A stretch of 64,000 nucleotides of DNA from Kosakonia oryziphila (GTDB taxonomy: Bacteria > Pseudomonadota > Gammaproteobacteria > Enterobacterales > Enterobacteriaceae). The stretch is from positions 1 through 64,000 of the forward strand of contig NZ_FMBC01000005.1 of NCBI RefSeq assembly GCF_900094795.1, given 5' to 3'. Below the pieces are notes generated by a model. That model was not told the origin of the DNA. It did no database searches and saw nothing but the letters and a program-made list of their open reading frames with translations. Positions 39,822 to 49,019 of this stretch are shown here, piece after piece. Every line of letters begins with the position of its first letter. The stretch's first letter is position 1. Both the position numbers and the translations under genes were made by a program.

Positions 39822-41990
39822 TTATTTCGAATCGGATTTGTATTCGTATTCGTAGTAGCCGTAATCCTGATAGCTGGTCGCACGGCGGAAAATCGAGTTC
39901 AGGATCACCCCCTTAACCTCAATACCGTTCTGTTCGAAGCGACTCAGGCTGGTCTGGATCTCTTTCAGGGTATTCACAGCGTAGCGAACTACCATCAGCG
40001 TGGTGCCGGCATGACGACCAACAATCGCCGCGTCCGTCACCGCCAGTATTGGCGGTGTATCGATCAGCACCAGGTCATAATGGCTGCTGGCCCATTTCAT
40101 CAGTTGCGTAAAGCGTTCGCTCATCAACAGTTCGGACGGATTCGGCGGCACCAGGCCTCGCGGAACCAGATCGAAATTGCCGATGGAGGTCGGCTTGGCG
40201 CAATTCTCTACCGACCATTTTCCAGCCAGCACATCGGACAAACCGTTAATGTTGTCGGTACCCAGCAGTTCATGGGTGTAGCCTTTGCGCATATCACAGT
40301 CGATCAGCAGCACACGTTTGTTCGTCTGGCTTATCACCGCTGCGAGGTTGGCACAGACAAAGGTTTTACCGATGGAAGGACTGACCCCGGTCATCATCAA
40401 CACATTATTAGTGGCCTGCATCATGGCGAAATGCAGACTGGTACGCAGACTACGCACGGCTTCAATCGCCAGATCCGTCGGGTTACCCACCGCCAACAAC
40501 TGCCTCTGCTTGTAGCGCTTAACGCCTTTAACGGTTTTGACGCTATCCCGCGCTTTTTGCCATTCGGAAAGCGGGATGCTGGCATAAACGCTGATACCAT
40601 GCTCTTCGAGGATCTGCGGGCTTTCCACACCGCGATTGAACAGCGAGCGCAGCAGAACGCCAACCACGGAAACAATCAGGCCAAGAATAATGCTGCCGAG
40701 AATGATCAACGCTTTCTTCGGTTTCAGCACGCCTGGCTGGGTGATCGCCGGGTCAACAATGCGTACATCACCCACGGTACTGGCCTGAGTAATCCGCAGC
40801 TCCTGCTGCTTATTCAGCAGTTGCATATAGACCTGCTGGCCGGATTCGACATCACGCGTCAGGCGAACAATTTCCTGTTGCGTTTGCGGCATGGCGGTGA
40901 TGCGGTCATTCAGCTTCTCTTTTTCATCTTCCAGCGCTTTACGTTTTTCCAGCAGCGTGCGGTATGCCGGGTGAGCTTTGGTGTACAACTTGGAGATTTC
41001 CGCTTCACTGAAAGTCAGTTGGTTCAACTGCGCGTCGATGTTGACCATCGAATCGAGCACCGATTTGGCTTCCAGCGGCAGATCGACAGAGTCTTTGGTC
41101 TGCCGATAGGTGTTGAGCTTATCTTCTGCAATGTCGAGATTGTGGCGCACTTCCGGTAGCTGTTTATCAAGGAACATCAGGCTCTTCGCCGCTTCCTCGG
41201 ATTTACGCTCGATATTTTGCTCAAGGTAATTACGGGTAATACTGTTCAAAATAGCGCGGATCTGATCGCGGTCTTCACCGGTATACGTCAGGCTAAGCAC
41301 ACCGGTATCTTTACCGTTCTCCACGACCGTCAGGTTGTTTTGCAGGTTGTTAATCATCCCCAGCGTAGAGAATTTAGTGACGGTAAATTCAGAGTCATTC
41401 GAGGCGAGAATGTCGCTCACCATCATGGTCACGCCCTGCTTGTTCAGCAACTTGCCGACTTCGCCACGTGCTTCAAAACCGCCATCGCTGGTTAACTGAT
41501 ACTGTTTTGGGCTTAGCACTTTAAGCGTAAAGATCTGCTGATTCATGCTGGCAGGCAAAGTAAAGGTGGTGACTTTCACCGTTTCGTCCTGCCGCCCCAT
41601 CAGCCGCTCCCAGCCAGTACCAAACAGCGGAAAGGTGTTTTTCACCACAGAGATGTCGAGATCCAGATCTTCAACAGTTTTGCCCAGCACCAGACGCGAC
41701 TGGATAAGCTGAATTTCTGCTTCTGACGCGGGTGGCTTGTTTGTCAGCGCACTGCTGATATCCTGCACCAGCGAACTGCCGGTGTTTTGTTCGATTTGCA
41801 CCAGTGAATCGGCGCTGTAAATGGGAGTCGCAAACAGGCAGTAGACAACCGCAATCAGTGCAAACACCGAGGTGATGCCCATTACCCACCAGCGAGCTTC
41901 AATGATAGTGCCGAGCAAACGGCCAATATCAATTTCATCATTGCCCACCATCTGGGCAGCAGAATGCGAATGGTGTGTTTTCTCTGTCAT
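39822..41990 (-). CDS. wzc: Tyrosine-protein kinase Wzc
   Basis: Inner-membrane polysaccharide co-polymerase and BY-kinase controlling colanic acid assembly. The 722 residues comprise an N-terminal Wzz-type domain with a transmembrane helix near residue 35 (WWVMGITSVFALIAVVYCLF), a periplasmic coiled-coil region, a second helix near 430 (ALIILGSIILGLIVSVVGVL), and a cytoplasmic kinase with Walker A GVSPSIGKTF, Walker A' LLIDCDMRKG and Walker B LVLIDTPP. The tail YQDYGYYEYEYKSDSK is the autophosphorylated tyrosine cluster. ATG at 41990 lies 3 bp after the wzb stop; an in-frame start at 42026 is rejected because it lies within wzb. Confidence 0.97.
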   Translation of the reverse strand: MTEKTHHSHSAAQMVGNDEIDIGRLLGTIIEARWWVMGITSVFALIAVVYCLFATPIYSADSLVQIEQNTGSSLVQDISSALTNKPPASEAEIQLIQSRLVLGKTVEDLDLDISVVKNTFPLFGTGWERLMGRQDETVKVTTFTLPASMNQQIFTLKVLSPKQYQLTSDGGFEARGEVGKLLNKQGVTMMVSDILASNDSEFTVTKFSTLGMINNLQNNLTVVENGKDTGVLSLTYTGEDRDQIRAILNSITRNYLEQNIERKSEEAAKSLMFLDKQLPEVRHNLDIAEDKLNTYRQTKDSVDLPLEAKSVLDSMVNIDAQLNQLTFSEAEISKLYTKAHPAYRTLLEKRKALEDEKEKLNDRITAMPQTQQEIVRLTRDVESGQQVYMQLLNKQQELRITQASTVGDVRIVDPAITQPGVLKPKKALIILGSIILGLIVSVVGVLLRSLFNRGVESPQILEEHGISVYASIPLSEWQKARDSVKTVKGVKRYKQRQLLAVGNPTDLAIEAVRSLRTSLHFAMMQATNNVLMMTGVSPSIGKTFVCANLAAVISQTNKRVLLIDCDMRKGYTHELLGTDNINGLSDVLAGKWSVENCAKPTSIGNFDLVPRGLVPPNPSELLMSERFTQLMKWASSHYDLVLIDTPPILAVTDAAIVGRHAGTTLMVVRYAVNTLKEIQTSLSRFEQNGIEVKGVILNSIFRRATSYQDYGYYEYEYKSDSK

Positions 41991-41992
41991 TA

Positions 41993-42436
41993 TTATCCCT
42001 GCTGAGCTTGCAATGCCTGCACCCACTGGCGGGCAGACTGGTCAAGTAAGGTGTAAACGGCTTCAAAAGCTTCACGACTTTTACGATACGGGTCGGGAAT
42101 TTCTCGTTCGTTATCCCAGTGGCCAAATAACATGACTTTGCCGCGCATCTCCGGAGCAATTTCACACAGGCTAGCAATGTGGCGTTTTTCCATGACCAGA
42201 ATCAGGTCACATTCGCGACACATGGCACTGGAAACCTGCCGCGCGCAATGTCCCTCCAGAGAAAGTTGATTATCTGCCGCTACGCTCACAGCGTTAGCAT
42301 CCGCGCCACGTCCGACCAGCGCGCCCAGCCCTGCTGATGCCACTGTTAATCCGGGCTGGTATTTTTTCAGCAGTCGCTCTGCTGTAGGGGAACGACAAAT
42401 GTTCCCCACGCAAACCACCAGAATGTTGTTGAACAT
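41993..42436 (-). CDS. wzb: Low-molecular-weight protein-tyrosine-phosphatase Wzb
   Basis: 147-residue cytoplasmic phosphatase that dephosphorylates Wzc and so permits its cycling during colanic acid synthesis. The P-loop CVGNICRSP sits at the N-terminus (catalytic cysteine and arginine of C-x5-R) and the general-acid aspartate is in IPDPYRKS. An alternative ATG at 42442 overlaps the wza stop as ATGA; I prefer 42436 because it matches the family length. Confidence 0.96.
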   Translation of the reverse strand: MFNNILVVCVGNICRSPTAERLLKKYQPGLTVASAGLGALVGRGADANAVSVAADNQLSLEGHCARQVSSAMCRECDLILVMEKRHIASLCEIAPEMRGKVMLFGHWDNEREIPDPYRKSREAFEAVYTLLDQSARQWVQALQAQQG

Positions 42437-42438
42437 AG

Positions 42439-43584
42439 TCATTTCAAGCTTTGAATGTCAGTAGCTGTGTTGGTCATGTAGCGAACGCCACTGATTGTCG
42501 GCAGCAACTGGTTGATAAGACGATTCCAGCGCGCCACCGGCGCAGTCGTGACGTACACCACGTCATACGGCTGGAGGCGGAAATTCGTCGCCATCACCAG
42601 CGCCGTGGCGTCAGACATATCAAGCTGGTAAATATTGGCAATTTTGCCACTTTGACCACCATCGCCGCCTTTCAACGGACGGATAACGAAGATGCCACTG
42701 GCGTTGGAACTCGTCAGATCGATACCTTCGGCCTGGCCAAGCGCTTCCGTCAGCGTCATGCCGCTGAAGTCCATTTTGAGCGTGCTCTGTTTTTTCACTT
42801 CGCCCATCACGAACACTTTCAGATCGTCATTACGCGGTACAAAGAGGATATCGCCCGGATAAAGCAGGCGGTTCTGGCTGAGGTCGCCATTCTGCATCAA
42901 TGCCTGAAGCGAAATGCGCTGTTCTTTTCCCTCGTGCGTCAATACTACGTTGCGCCAGTCGGCGTTGTCGGTCAGCCCTCCCGCAGCATTGATAGCGTCC
43001 AGCACGGTAAGCGGTACGTTGGTGATCGCCTGCTGGCCGGACTTGATCACCTGGCCGGAGATATAGGCTTTTTGTGAGCGGAATGCGGCGATATTAACGT
43101 CCACCTGCGGGTCAGCAATGTACGTCGCTAAACGGCTGGTAATATCACTGCGGATCTCGGCGAGGGTTTTCCCCACCACCCGCACTTTTCCGACATAGGG
43201 ATAAAACATGGTGCCATCAGGCTGCACCCAGTTGCCTGTGTCGCTGGAACTACGATATTGACCCGCTGGCGTGGTTAATTCCGGGTGATCCCAGACGGTG
43301 ACATTCAATACATCCCCTGGCCCTACACGATACTGGTAAGCCGCAATTTCGTTGTCGAGCGACATATTTGGCTGAGCAACATTAACGCGCGGGCGCAATT
43401 GTTCAATCAGACGCGGTGTTAAAGGATAAACATTCACCATGCGGTCTAAATCAAAGTCTGCATCCTGCTGTTTAATCACATCCTTTCCCATCGTAGTCAT
43501 ATTGCTACCGGGGAAAACAGTGCAGCCACTCATCAAGCTTATGGACACCAATAATGGCATCAATTTCATTTGAGATTTCATCAT
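42439..43584 (-). CDS. wza: Colanic acid export outer-membrane lipoprotein Wza
   Basis: Outer-membrane octameric translocon for colanic acid. The 381 residues begin with a lipoprotein signal, [11 protein letters not shown], with the acylated cysteine at position 21. They continue with the polysaccharide export domain ([19 protein letters not shown]), SLBB-type domains ([24 protein letters not shown]) and a C-terminal amphipathic helix ([18 protein letters not shown]) that forms the outer-membrane barrel. It is the first gene of the operon, preceded by an untranslated leader with JUMPStart/ops. Confidence 0.97.
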   Translation of the reverse strand: MMKSQMKLMPLLVSISLMSGCTVFPGSNMTTMGKDVIKQQDADFDLDRMVNVYPLTPRLIEQLRPRVNVAQPNMSLDNEIAAYQYRVGPGDVLNVTVWDHPELTTPAGQYRSSSDTGNWVQPDGTMFYPYVGKVRVVGKTLAEIRSDITSRLATYIADPQVDVNIAAFRSQKAYISGQVIKSGQQAITNVPLTVLDAINAAGGLTDNADWRNVVLTHEGKEQRISLQALMQNGDLSQNRLLYPGDILFVPRNDDLKVFVMGEVKKQSTLKMDFSGMTLTEALGQAEGIDLTSSNASGIFVIRPLKGGDGGQSGKIANIYQLDMSDATALVMATNFRLQPYDVVYVTTAPVARWNRLINQLLPTISGVRYMTNTATDIQSLK

Positions 43585-43763
43585 TGATTAATTATCACTT
43601 TGGCAGAGTAATTATCCTGTGCGATTTATATAAGCGCTCAAGCTGAACACAGAATCAGAATGCAGTTAATTACGAAAGAATATAACTGGCATCAATCCTA
43701 AAAAGCGTTTATTCAACCACATGCGATTACAGAATAATCCAGGCTGATTGACATACCCACAGG

Positions 43764-43802
43764 CACGCTACCGCCCCTGGCTTTCAGTTACCAATTCACT
43801 GG
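43764..43802 (-). promoter_or_regulatory. JUMPStart element with ops site, colanic acid operon
   Basis: On the minus strand the core GGCGGTAGCGTG occurs at 43764-43775, identical to the ops core upstream of rmlB, preceded by the JUMPStart arms (GGTAACTGAAAGCCAGGG). It lies about 180 bp upstream of the wza ATG, so RfaH is expected to aid transcription through the 23-kb colanic acid operon. Confidence 0.92.
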
Positions 43803-44083
43803 ACATCTCTAACTCATTGATAGTTATCCCTTACAGGCCTTAAGGTTGCAATGGACCGCAGACCAGAAAAAAGACGGCAGGAATCGAACTTGTAACGAAT
43901 AACGATGACGAAAATAACATCGTTAGTATATTTGAGTGATGCAGGAAGAATTGTTGCAGCTAAGCGAATAGCAGGCAAGGCACCAGCCCTGATAAACTTC
44001 TTTTTAAGAATAAGTTTAAGAACAAACTTTTCGAATTTTAAGATTAACCGGATATTGACAATTTTTATATGTGGATTTACTTA

Positions 44084-44098
44084 TGCGGAATATCCTAA
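44084..44098 (-). promoter_or_regulatory. Candidate RcsAB box of the wza promoter
   Basis: The minus strand reads TTAGGATATTCCGCA. Ten of the first 14 positions match TAAGAATATTCCTA, the RcsAB consensus as I recall it. It lies 500 bp upstream of the wza ATG and upstream of the ops element, a sensible place for the activator of the colanic acid promoter. The match was judged by eye only. Confidence 0.6.
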
Positions 44099-44273
44099 TT
44101 TGCTAATTTTTTCCTTATAATTAATCACAGTAACAATAAGGGAATTGAATTTATACATATTGCACACATCCAATAAATTAAGAATAATCGCAAGCTGGCA
44201 TTGCAATTTTATCCAGCTTTATCCATGATCGTACGGTGACAATTGTCATATCACAGAAGGTATTACGTTTACG

Positions 44274-45857
44274 ATGGAATGGATTGCCGATCCATCAATC
44301 TGGGCCGGGCTGGTCACGCTGGTAGTGATCGAGCTGGTACTCGGTATTGATAACCTGGTGTTTATTGCGATTCTTGCGGAGAAATTGCCAACGGCGCAGC
44401 GTGATCGCGCCCGTGTTACCGGGCTGTTGCTGGCGATGTTGATGCGGTTGCTTTTGCTGGCCTCAATCTCCTGGCTGGTAACACTCACCACTCCTTTATT
44501 TACAGTGCGCGGTTTAAGCTTCAGCGCGCGCGATCTGATTATGCTGCTCGGTGGCCTGTTTCTGCTGTTTAAAGCGACGGTGGAACTTAATGAGCGCCTT
44601 GAAGGCAAAGACAGCGACAATCCAACACAGCGGCGTGGTGCGAAGTTCGGGGCCGTGGTCGCCCAGATCGTGGTGCTGGATGCAGTCTTCTCGCTCGACT
44701 CGGTGATCACTGCCGTTGGCATGGTTGACCACCTGGCCGTCATGATGGCCGCCGTGGTGATAGCCATTACCCTGATGCTGCTGGCCAGCAAATCCCTGAC
44801 ACGCTTTGTTAACAGCCACCCAACGATTGTTATTCTCTGTCTCAGTTTCCTGCTGATGATTGGTTTTAGCCTGGTAGCCGATGGTTTTGGTTTCCATATA
44901 CCGAAGGGCTATCTGTACGCCGCAATTGGTTTCTCGGTGATGATAGAAGCGCTGAACCAGTTGGCTATCTTTAATCGCCGCCGTTTCCTTTTCGCCAACC
45001 AGACACTACGTCAGCGTACAACAGAGACGGTGATGCGCCTGCTCAGCGGGCGGAAAGAGGATGCTGAACTGGATGCCGATACCGCCTCAATGTTGCGCAA
45101 CAGCGACGACAGCCAGATCTTTAATTTGCAGGAGCGGCGCATGATTGAGCGGGTGTTGAACCTCAATCAGCGCTCGGTTAGCAGCATCATGACGTCGCGC
45201 CACGATATTGAACATATCGATCTCAGCGCGCCCGAACCAGAGATCCGCGCTCTGTTGGATAAAAACCAACATACGCGCGTGGTGGTTACGGGTGGCGATG
45301 CTGAAGAGGATTTGCTCGGCGTCGTCCATGTGCTCGATCTGCTGCAACAATCCCTGCGCGGTGAACCGCTGGATCTGAAGGTGCTGATCCGCCAGCCGCT
45401 GGTGTTTCCGGAAACACTGCCTTTGTTGCAGGCGCTGGAGCAGTTTCGTAATGCCCGCACCCACTTCGCTTTCGTGGTCGATGAATTTGGATCGGTGGAA
45501 GGTATTGTCACTCTCAGCGACGTGATGGAAACCATCGCCGGGAATCTGCCGAATGAAGTGGAAGAGATCGATGCCCGCCACGATATCCAGAAAAACAGCG
45601 ATGGCAGTTGGACGGCCAATGGCCATATGCCGCTGGAGGATCTGGTGCAGTACATCACGCTGCCGCTGGATGAGAAGCGCGACTACCACACCATTGCTGG
45701 CCTGCTGATGGAGTACCTGCAACGGATCCCCAAACCTGGCGAAGAGGTACAGGTGGGCGATGTTCTGCTGAAAACGCTGGAAGTTGAGAGCCACCGCGTG
45801 CATAAAGTGCAGCTCATCCCGTTGACGCGTGACGAAGATCCTGACTACGAAGTATAA
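44274..45857 (+). CDS. yegH: YegH, TerC-family membrane protein with CBS and CorC domains
   Basis: 527-residue inner-membrane protein of unknown substrate, possibly in metal or ion homeostasis. The N-terminal TerC-like domain (about 1-235) has seven or so helices and the acidic motif [13 protein letters not shown] repeated as [13 protein letters not shown]. Then come two CBS domains (about 295-430; [16 protein letters not shown] and [17 protein letters not shown]) and a C-terminal CorC/HlyC transporter-associated domain ending YEV. It is transcribed away from wza. The sequence is full length but diverged from K-12. Confidence 0.95.
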   Translation: MEWIADPSIWAGLVTLVVIELVLGIDNLVFIAILAEKLPTAQRDRARVTGLLLAMLMRLLLLASISWLVTLTTPLFTVRGLSFSARDLIMLLGGLFLLFKATVELNERLEGKDSDNPTQRRGAKFGAVVAQIVVLDAVFSLDSVITAVGMVDHLAVMMAAVVIAITLMLLASKSLTRFVNSHPTIVILCLSFLLMIGFSLVADGFGFHIPKGYLYAAIGFSVMIEALNQLAIFNRRRFLFANQTLRQRTTETVMRLLSGRKEDAELDADTASMLRNSDDSQIFNLQERRMIERVLNLNQRSVSSIMTSRHDIEHIDLSAPEPEIRALLDKNQHTRVVVTGGDAEEDLLGVVHVLDLLQQSLRGEPLDLKVLIRQPLVFPETLPLLQALEQFRNARTHFAFVVDEFGSVEGIVTLSDVMETIAGNLPNEVEEIDARHDIQKNSDGSWTANGHMPLEDLVQYITLPLDEKRDYHTIAGLLMEYLQRIPKPGEEVQVGDVLLKTLEVESHRVHKVQLIPLTRDEDPDYEV

Positions 45858-45870
45858 ATGGCTATGCTTT

Positions 45871-45894
45871 AACCACCGTCAATCCACGGTGGTT
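45871..45894. terminator. Hairpin after yegH
   Basis: AACCACCGT and ACGGTGGTT form a perfect 9-bp stem with a 6-nt loop, 13 bp after the yegH stop. There is no U-run on the plus strand (AAATGG follows), so it may be a rho-assisted end or the terminator of the lost gene on the minus strand. Confidence 0.45.
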
Positions 45895-45973
45895 AAATGG
45901 GACCAGCAATCTCTTGCGGGAAATAAGGAATCAGTTCAGAGGTTGTCGTACCGCCATCAATCATAACAACCTG
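45893..45973 (-). pseudogene. DeoR-family regulator fragment (deletion remnant)
   Basis: On the minus strand this stretch encodes QVVMIDGGTTTSELIPYF and then PQEIAGPI before a stop at 45893-45895. GQVV-(I/L)DGGTTT is the phosphosugar-binding motif at the start of the effector domain of DeoR-family repressors. Only about 26 codons remain; the frame runs into the adjoining Nudix remnant on its 5' side and stops early on its 3' side. Confidence 0.6.
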
Positions 45974-46296
45974 CCCTGCTGAACGAGCTTGAGCCTGAAG
46001 AGCGCATTCGTCACGAAGCAGAAGAAGAGACCGGCTATCGGCTGGAACAAGTGCAGAAAGTATTCGCGGCGTGGATGAGCCCCGGCTCTGTCAGCGAGAA
46101 ACTGCACTTTGTTATTGCTGAATATGATGACAGCAAACGCACCGGAAACGGCGGCGGCGTGATCGAAGAGGGAGAGGATATTGAAGTGGTTGAGATGGAT
46201 TTTGCCAGCGCACTGGCGGCAATCCGTACGGGCGATATCGCGGATGGCAAAACCATTATGCTGCTGCAACATCTGGCGCGGGAAGGCATTTTATAG
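45967..46296 (+). pseudogene. Nudix hydrolase (NudK-like), 5'-truncated remnant
   Basis: The frame opens directly after a stop codon at 45964, without a start, and encodes ALLNELEPEERIRHEAEEE followed by TGYRLEQVQKVF, part of a Nudix box. It continues MSPGSVSEKLHFVIAEY and DIEVVEMDF to a natural stop. The order and motifs match the C-terminal half of ADP-ribose or GDP-mannose pyrophosphatases like NudK (about 190 residues when complete). A GTG at 46051 could start an 81-residue peptide, but it lacks the Nudix box. The N-terminal half was lost where a DeoR-family fragment now adjoins. Confidence 0.75.
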
Positions 46297-46314
46297 CCCG
46301 ACAGCGCCGTTGCT

Positions 46315-46337
46315 TATCCGGCCAAACTGGCCGGATA
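46315..46337 (-). terminator. REP-like hairpin directly after asmA
   Basis: TATCCGGCCA and TGGCCGGATA form a perfect 10-bp stem with a 3-nt loop, one base beyond the asmA stop. No U-run follows on the minus strand. It may protect the 3' end of the dcd-asmA transcript or act with rho. Confidence 0.5.
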
Positions 46338-46338
46338 G

Positions 46339-48189
46339 TTACATCTTCTCAAGCAGCTTTTTCAGATCCTTGCTGTTTTGCGAATCTTTATTACGCTCAG
46401 CCCAGTCATTGAGACGACGTTTAGCTTCGTCCTGCAAATGTTTACGCAACACCTGATCCACTTGCAAGCTGTAATTAAGAGTCTGCCATTTACCGTAAAC
46501 GCGCAGGGGGATCGGCGTCGCTTTCAGGAAATCGATCAGCGCACTATCACCTTCCCAACCTTCCAGCACCCGGACACTGAAGCGCATATCTGCCTGCTTC
46601 TGCACCAGATCCATCTCACCTTCCCCGGAGAGTGCCAACAGCGCGGAGCTGCCCTGCATATCGCTGAAAGTCATCAACCCGTTATCCAGTGACAGCTCTG
46701 AGCTAAAATTATCCAGCCGGGTGGCGTTGTCGAAATTATCTTTCGCCTGCACGTCGCTGCTGCGCTCCACCGCCTGTTGTACCAGTTGCTGGAAGTTAAG
46801 CCCTTCCGCACGGCTGTTTTTCAGATCGATGTGCGCATCTCCCTGCCAGTTTCGGCGAAAAGACTCTGCATTGATATCCGGACCGCTGAAATCGCCCGCC
46901 ATTGTCAGGCTGCCGGTCAGCGCAATCGGGTAGTTAAACGCTTTGAGAATGTTGCCAATCTCAACGCCCTCCAGCCGCGGCTGGAATTCAGCATGAGCCT
47001 GCCTGCCACGCACATCCAGCGTACCGGGCAATGAGATTTGCCCGCTCCCCATTTTGCCCTGCAACGTCGGGATAGCCAGCAAACCGGCATTATTGTTGAA
47101 CTGGCCGCTGACATCGACAAACTGCATACCACGCCAGCGCACGTTTTTCGCCGTGATGCCGATTTGCGCCGTGAAACCGCGCAGTGCGTTGTACCGCGGC
47201 ATATCTGCCCCACTGGAAATAACCGGGCGCGGCAGGCGGTTTTGTTCCTGCCCCTGTGGCGTCACGCCGTCGCCGCTCAGCGTGACTTCCGGCGGCAGCA
47301 AGTTATCCAGATTGAGATTATCGAACTGCATATCGAGCGCCCAGACTGGCTGCGTACCAAATGTTACGCTTCCCTTGCCGGTAACGGCACTGTCATTTGC
47401 ACTGAGGCTGACATCATTCAACGTCAGCCGCTGCGTCGCGGCTTGCCACTGTGCTTGCAGTTGGCCCGCGCCGCTAATACCCTTCGGCAGCGTATCGCCA
47501 CCCTGAAGCTGCCACTGCAATTTATCGATAGCGGCGCTGAGATTACGCGGATAATCACGAGCATCCACTTTCGCGCTGAATGAAAGCGTCAGGTCGCGCT
47601 GATTGCGGTTAATCCGCCCCGAGAAATCCAGCGTCGCCTGATATTGCGCCCCCTGCTCCATTTGCAGACGAATATCGCGTACCGTCACCGGTTCATCATT
47701 AGCGCGCTGGAAAACCAACAGGCTATCGGCAACCTGTAAACGGGCAATATCCCATGACCAGCCGTGATCCGGTTCCACCAGCGGAAGTGAGTTGCCATGC
47801 GGTGCCACCGGCGCATTTTTTTCCGGTGCCGCTTCACTTTGCGGAATAAGCTGGATCACCGCACCCTTCAGCATCACTTGTCTCACCTGTAACTGGTGCG
47901 ACAGCAACGGCCACAGGCTGACATCAAGACGCATATTATCGGCTTTCACCACCGGCATTTCCGCGCCGGGGGCCGTCAACGTGACGCGGCCAGAGAGGAT
48001 GCTAAGCTGCGGCCAGACGTGCCAGCGCAACGGACCATCAAGCTGTAGCTGATAGCCGCTCCTCGCCTCCACCTGGCGCACCATGTAAGCGCGAAAATCG
48101 TTCGGATTGACCAATAACACTAATGCCGAAAGGCCAGCAACCAGCACGACCAACAAAATCATCAGTGTTGTTAACGCTCTTCTCATCAC
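46339..48189 (-). CDS. asmA: AsmA, outer-membrane assembly / lipid transport family protein
   Basis: 616-residue AsmA-family protein anchored in the inner membrane by an N-terminal helix (LTTLMILLVVLVAGLSALVLL), with a large periplasmic part. The family is thought to bridge the envelope for phospholipid transport and affects outer-membrane protein assembly. NPNDFRAYMVRQVEARSGY follows the anchor, as in K-12 AsmA, and the C-terminal AsmA domain includes SGEGEMDLVQKQADMRFSVR. It is 18 bp downstream of dcd and likely cotranscribed. Confidence 0.96.
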   Translation of the reverse strand: MMRRALTTLMILLVVLVAGLSALVLLVNPNDFRAYMVRQVEARSGYQLQLDGPLRWHVWPQLSILSGRVTLTAPGAEMPVVKADNMRLDVSLWPLLSHQLQVRQVMLKGAVIQLIPQSEAAPEKNAPVAPHGNSLPLVEPDHGWSWDIARLQVADSLLVFQRANDEPVTVRDIRLQMEQGAQYQATLDFSGRINRNQRDLTLSFSAKVDARDYPRNLSAAIDKLQWQLQGGDTLPKGISGAGQLQAQWQAATQRLTLNDVSLSANDSAVTGKGSVTFGTQPVWALDMQFDNLNLDNLLPPEVTLSGDGVTPQGQEQNRLPRPVISSGADMPRYNALRGFTAQIGITAKNVRWRGMQFVDVSGQFNNNAGLLAIPTLQGKMGSGQISLPGTLDVRGRQAHAEFQPRLEGVEIGNILKAFNYPIALTGSLTMAGDFSGPDINAESFRRNWQGDAHIDLKNSRAEGLNFQQLVQQAVERSSDVQAKDNFDNATRLDNFSSELSLDNGLMTFSDMQGSSALLALSGEGEMDLVQKQADMRFSVRVLEGWEGDSALIDFLKATPIPLRVYGKWQTLNYSLQVDQVLRKHLQDEAKRRLNDWAERNKDSQNSKDLKKLLEKM

Positions 48190-48207
48190 ATCCTCAATGG
48201 AGATCAG

Positions 48208-48789
48208 TCAGTCTTTATCAATGCGGCTGGCGACCGCGCCTTGCTGATCGCGATACTTCGCATCTTCACGTCGGTTATAAGGACGATCGGCCGGCCCGGA
48301 GAGCGGCTCAAAGCTCAGGGCGCCAATCAGCATGCCCGGGCGCAGCGCCAGCGGCAGCTTGCCTGAATTATAGAACTCCAGCACGATACAGCCTGACCAG
48401 CCGGGATCGATACGATGCGCGGTCACGTGTACCATCAATCCCAGACGCGCCAGTGAAGAGCGCCCGTCCAGCCAGCCGACCAGATCGGCAGGCAATGTAA
48501 CAGATTCATAGGTCACTGCCAGCGCCAGCTCGCCCGGATGCAGGAAAAACGCCTCGCCTTCATCGAGCACAATCTCGTCGCTCATTACCCGGTCAAGCGC
48601 CGCGCTGACTTCATGCTTAGGGCCGCTGAGATCGATAAACGCCGCCGTATGTCCGCTGAAAGTGCGGAATTTATTGCCAAGGCGGACATCCACCGTCGCC
48701 CCGTTAATCCGTTCTACCGGCGGACGCGGGTTAATAGCAAGCCGACCGTCATCCAGCCAGGCTTCAATATCGCGGTCACAAAGACGCAT
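48208..48789 (-). CDS. dcd: dCTP deaminase
   Basis: Homotrimeric cytosolic enzyme that deaminates dCTP to dUTP, the main source of thymidylate in enterics. The 193 residues match the family in length, with [11 protein letters not shown], the nucleotide-site [21 protein letters not shown] and the C-terminal segment containing [15 protein letters not shown] that closes over the substrate. asmA follows closely; upstream lies a structured intergenic repeat and then udk. Confidence 0.98.
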   Translation of the reverse strand: MRLCDRDIEAWLDDGRLAINPRPPVERINGATVDVRLGNKFRTFSGHTAAFIDLSGPKHEVSAALDRVMSDEIVLDEGEAFFLHPGELALAVTYESVTLPADLVGWLDGRSSLARLGLMVHVTAHRIDPGWSGCIVLEFYNSGKLPLALRPGMLIGALSFEPLSGPADRPYNRREDAKYRDQQGAVASRIDKD

Positions 48790-48844
48790 GGCGCATTCTC
48801 CTTAATAGTGCGGCACGCCCCTGAGAAGATCAGGGGCCGGACTT

Positions 48845-48990
48845 AGAACCTATCTCATTAGGCTATTTTATTTGCTGGTTTGGCCCTGGGCAGTGCTCAA
48901 AATCCTCACGTACTACGTGTACGCTCCGGTTTTTCCGCGCGGTCCGTGTCCAAACCACCGGCAACAATTACGCCTGCTGGGATAGGCTCT
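48845..48990. repeat. Structured intergenic repeat-like element between dcd and udk
   Basis: The element is bounded by imperfect inverted repeats, AGAACCTATCTC (48845-48856) and GGGATAGGCTCT (48979-48990). Inside is a second nested pair, TTGCTGGTTTGG (near 48872) and CCAAACCACCGGCAA (near 48950), and a small perfect hairpin CACGT-ACT-ACGTG. The whole would fold into one long stem-loop of about 146 nt. It resembles the short dispersed intergenic repeats of enterics, but it is not ERIC by sequence and I cannot name it. Confidence 0.55.
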
Positions 48991-49019
48991 TAACACTCAG
49001 TGCCATAGACTAACATGTA

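Larger units (their letters stand above)
43585..44273. other. Divergent control region between wza and yegH
   Basis: This 689-bp stretch has no convincing gene; a 71-codon frame at 43905-44120 lacks any family resemblance and sits in AT-rich leader DNA. It contains a JUMPStart/ops element (43764-43802) and a candidate RcsAB box (44084-44098) oriented to wza, and must also hold the yegH promoter near its right end. The long leader for wza is as in other enterics. Confidence 0.75.

Noticed and set aside
39711-41159. Long open frame antisense to wzc
   Set aside because: It mirrors the codon pattern of wzc on the opposite strand and shows no domain; a shadow frame.
43905-44120. 71-codon open frame in the wza leader
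   Set aside because: No ribosome-binding site of note, no family resemblance, and it lies in AT-rich control DNA; best explained as chance.
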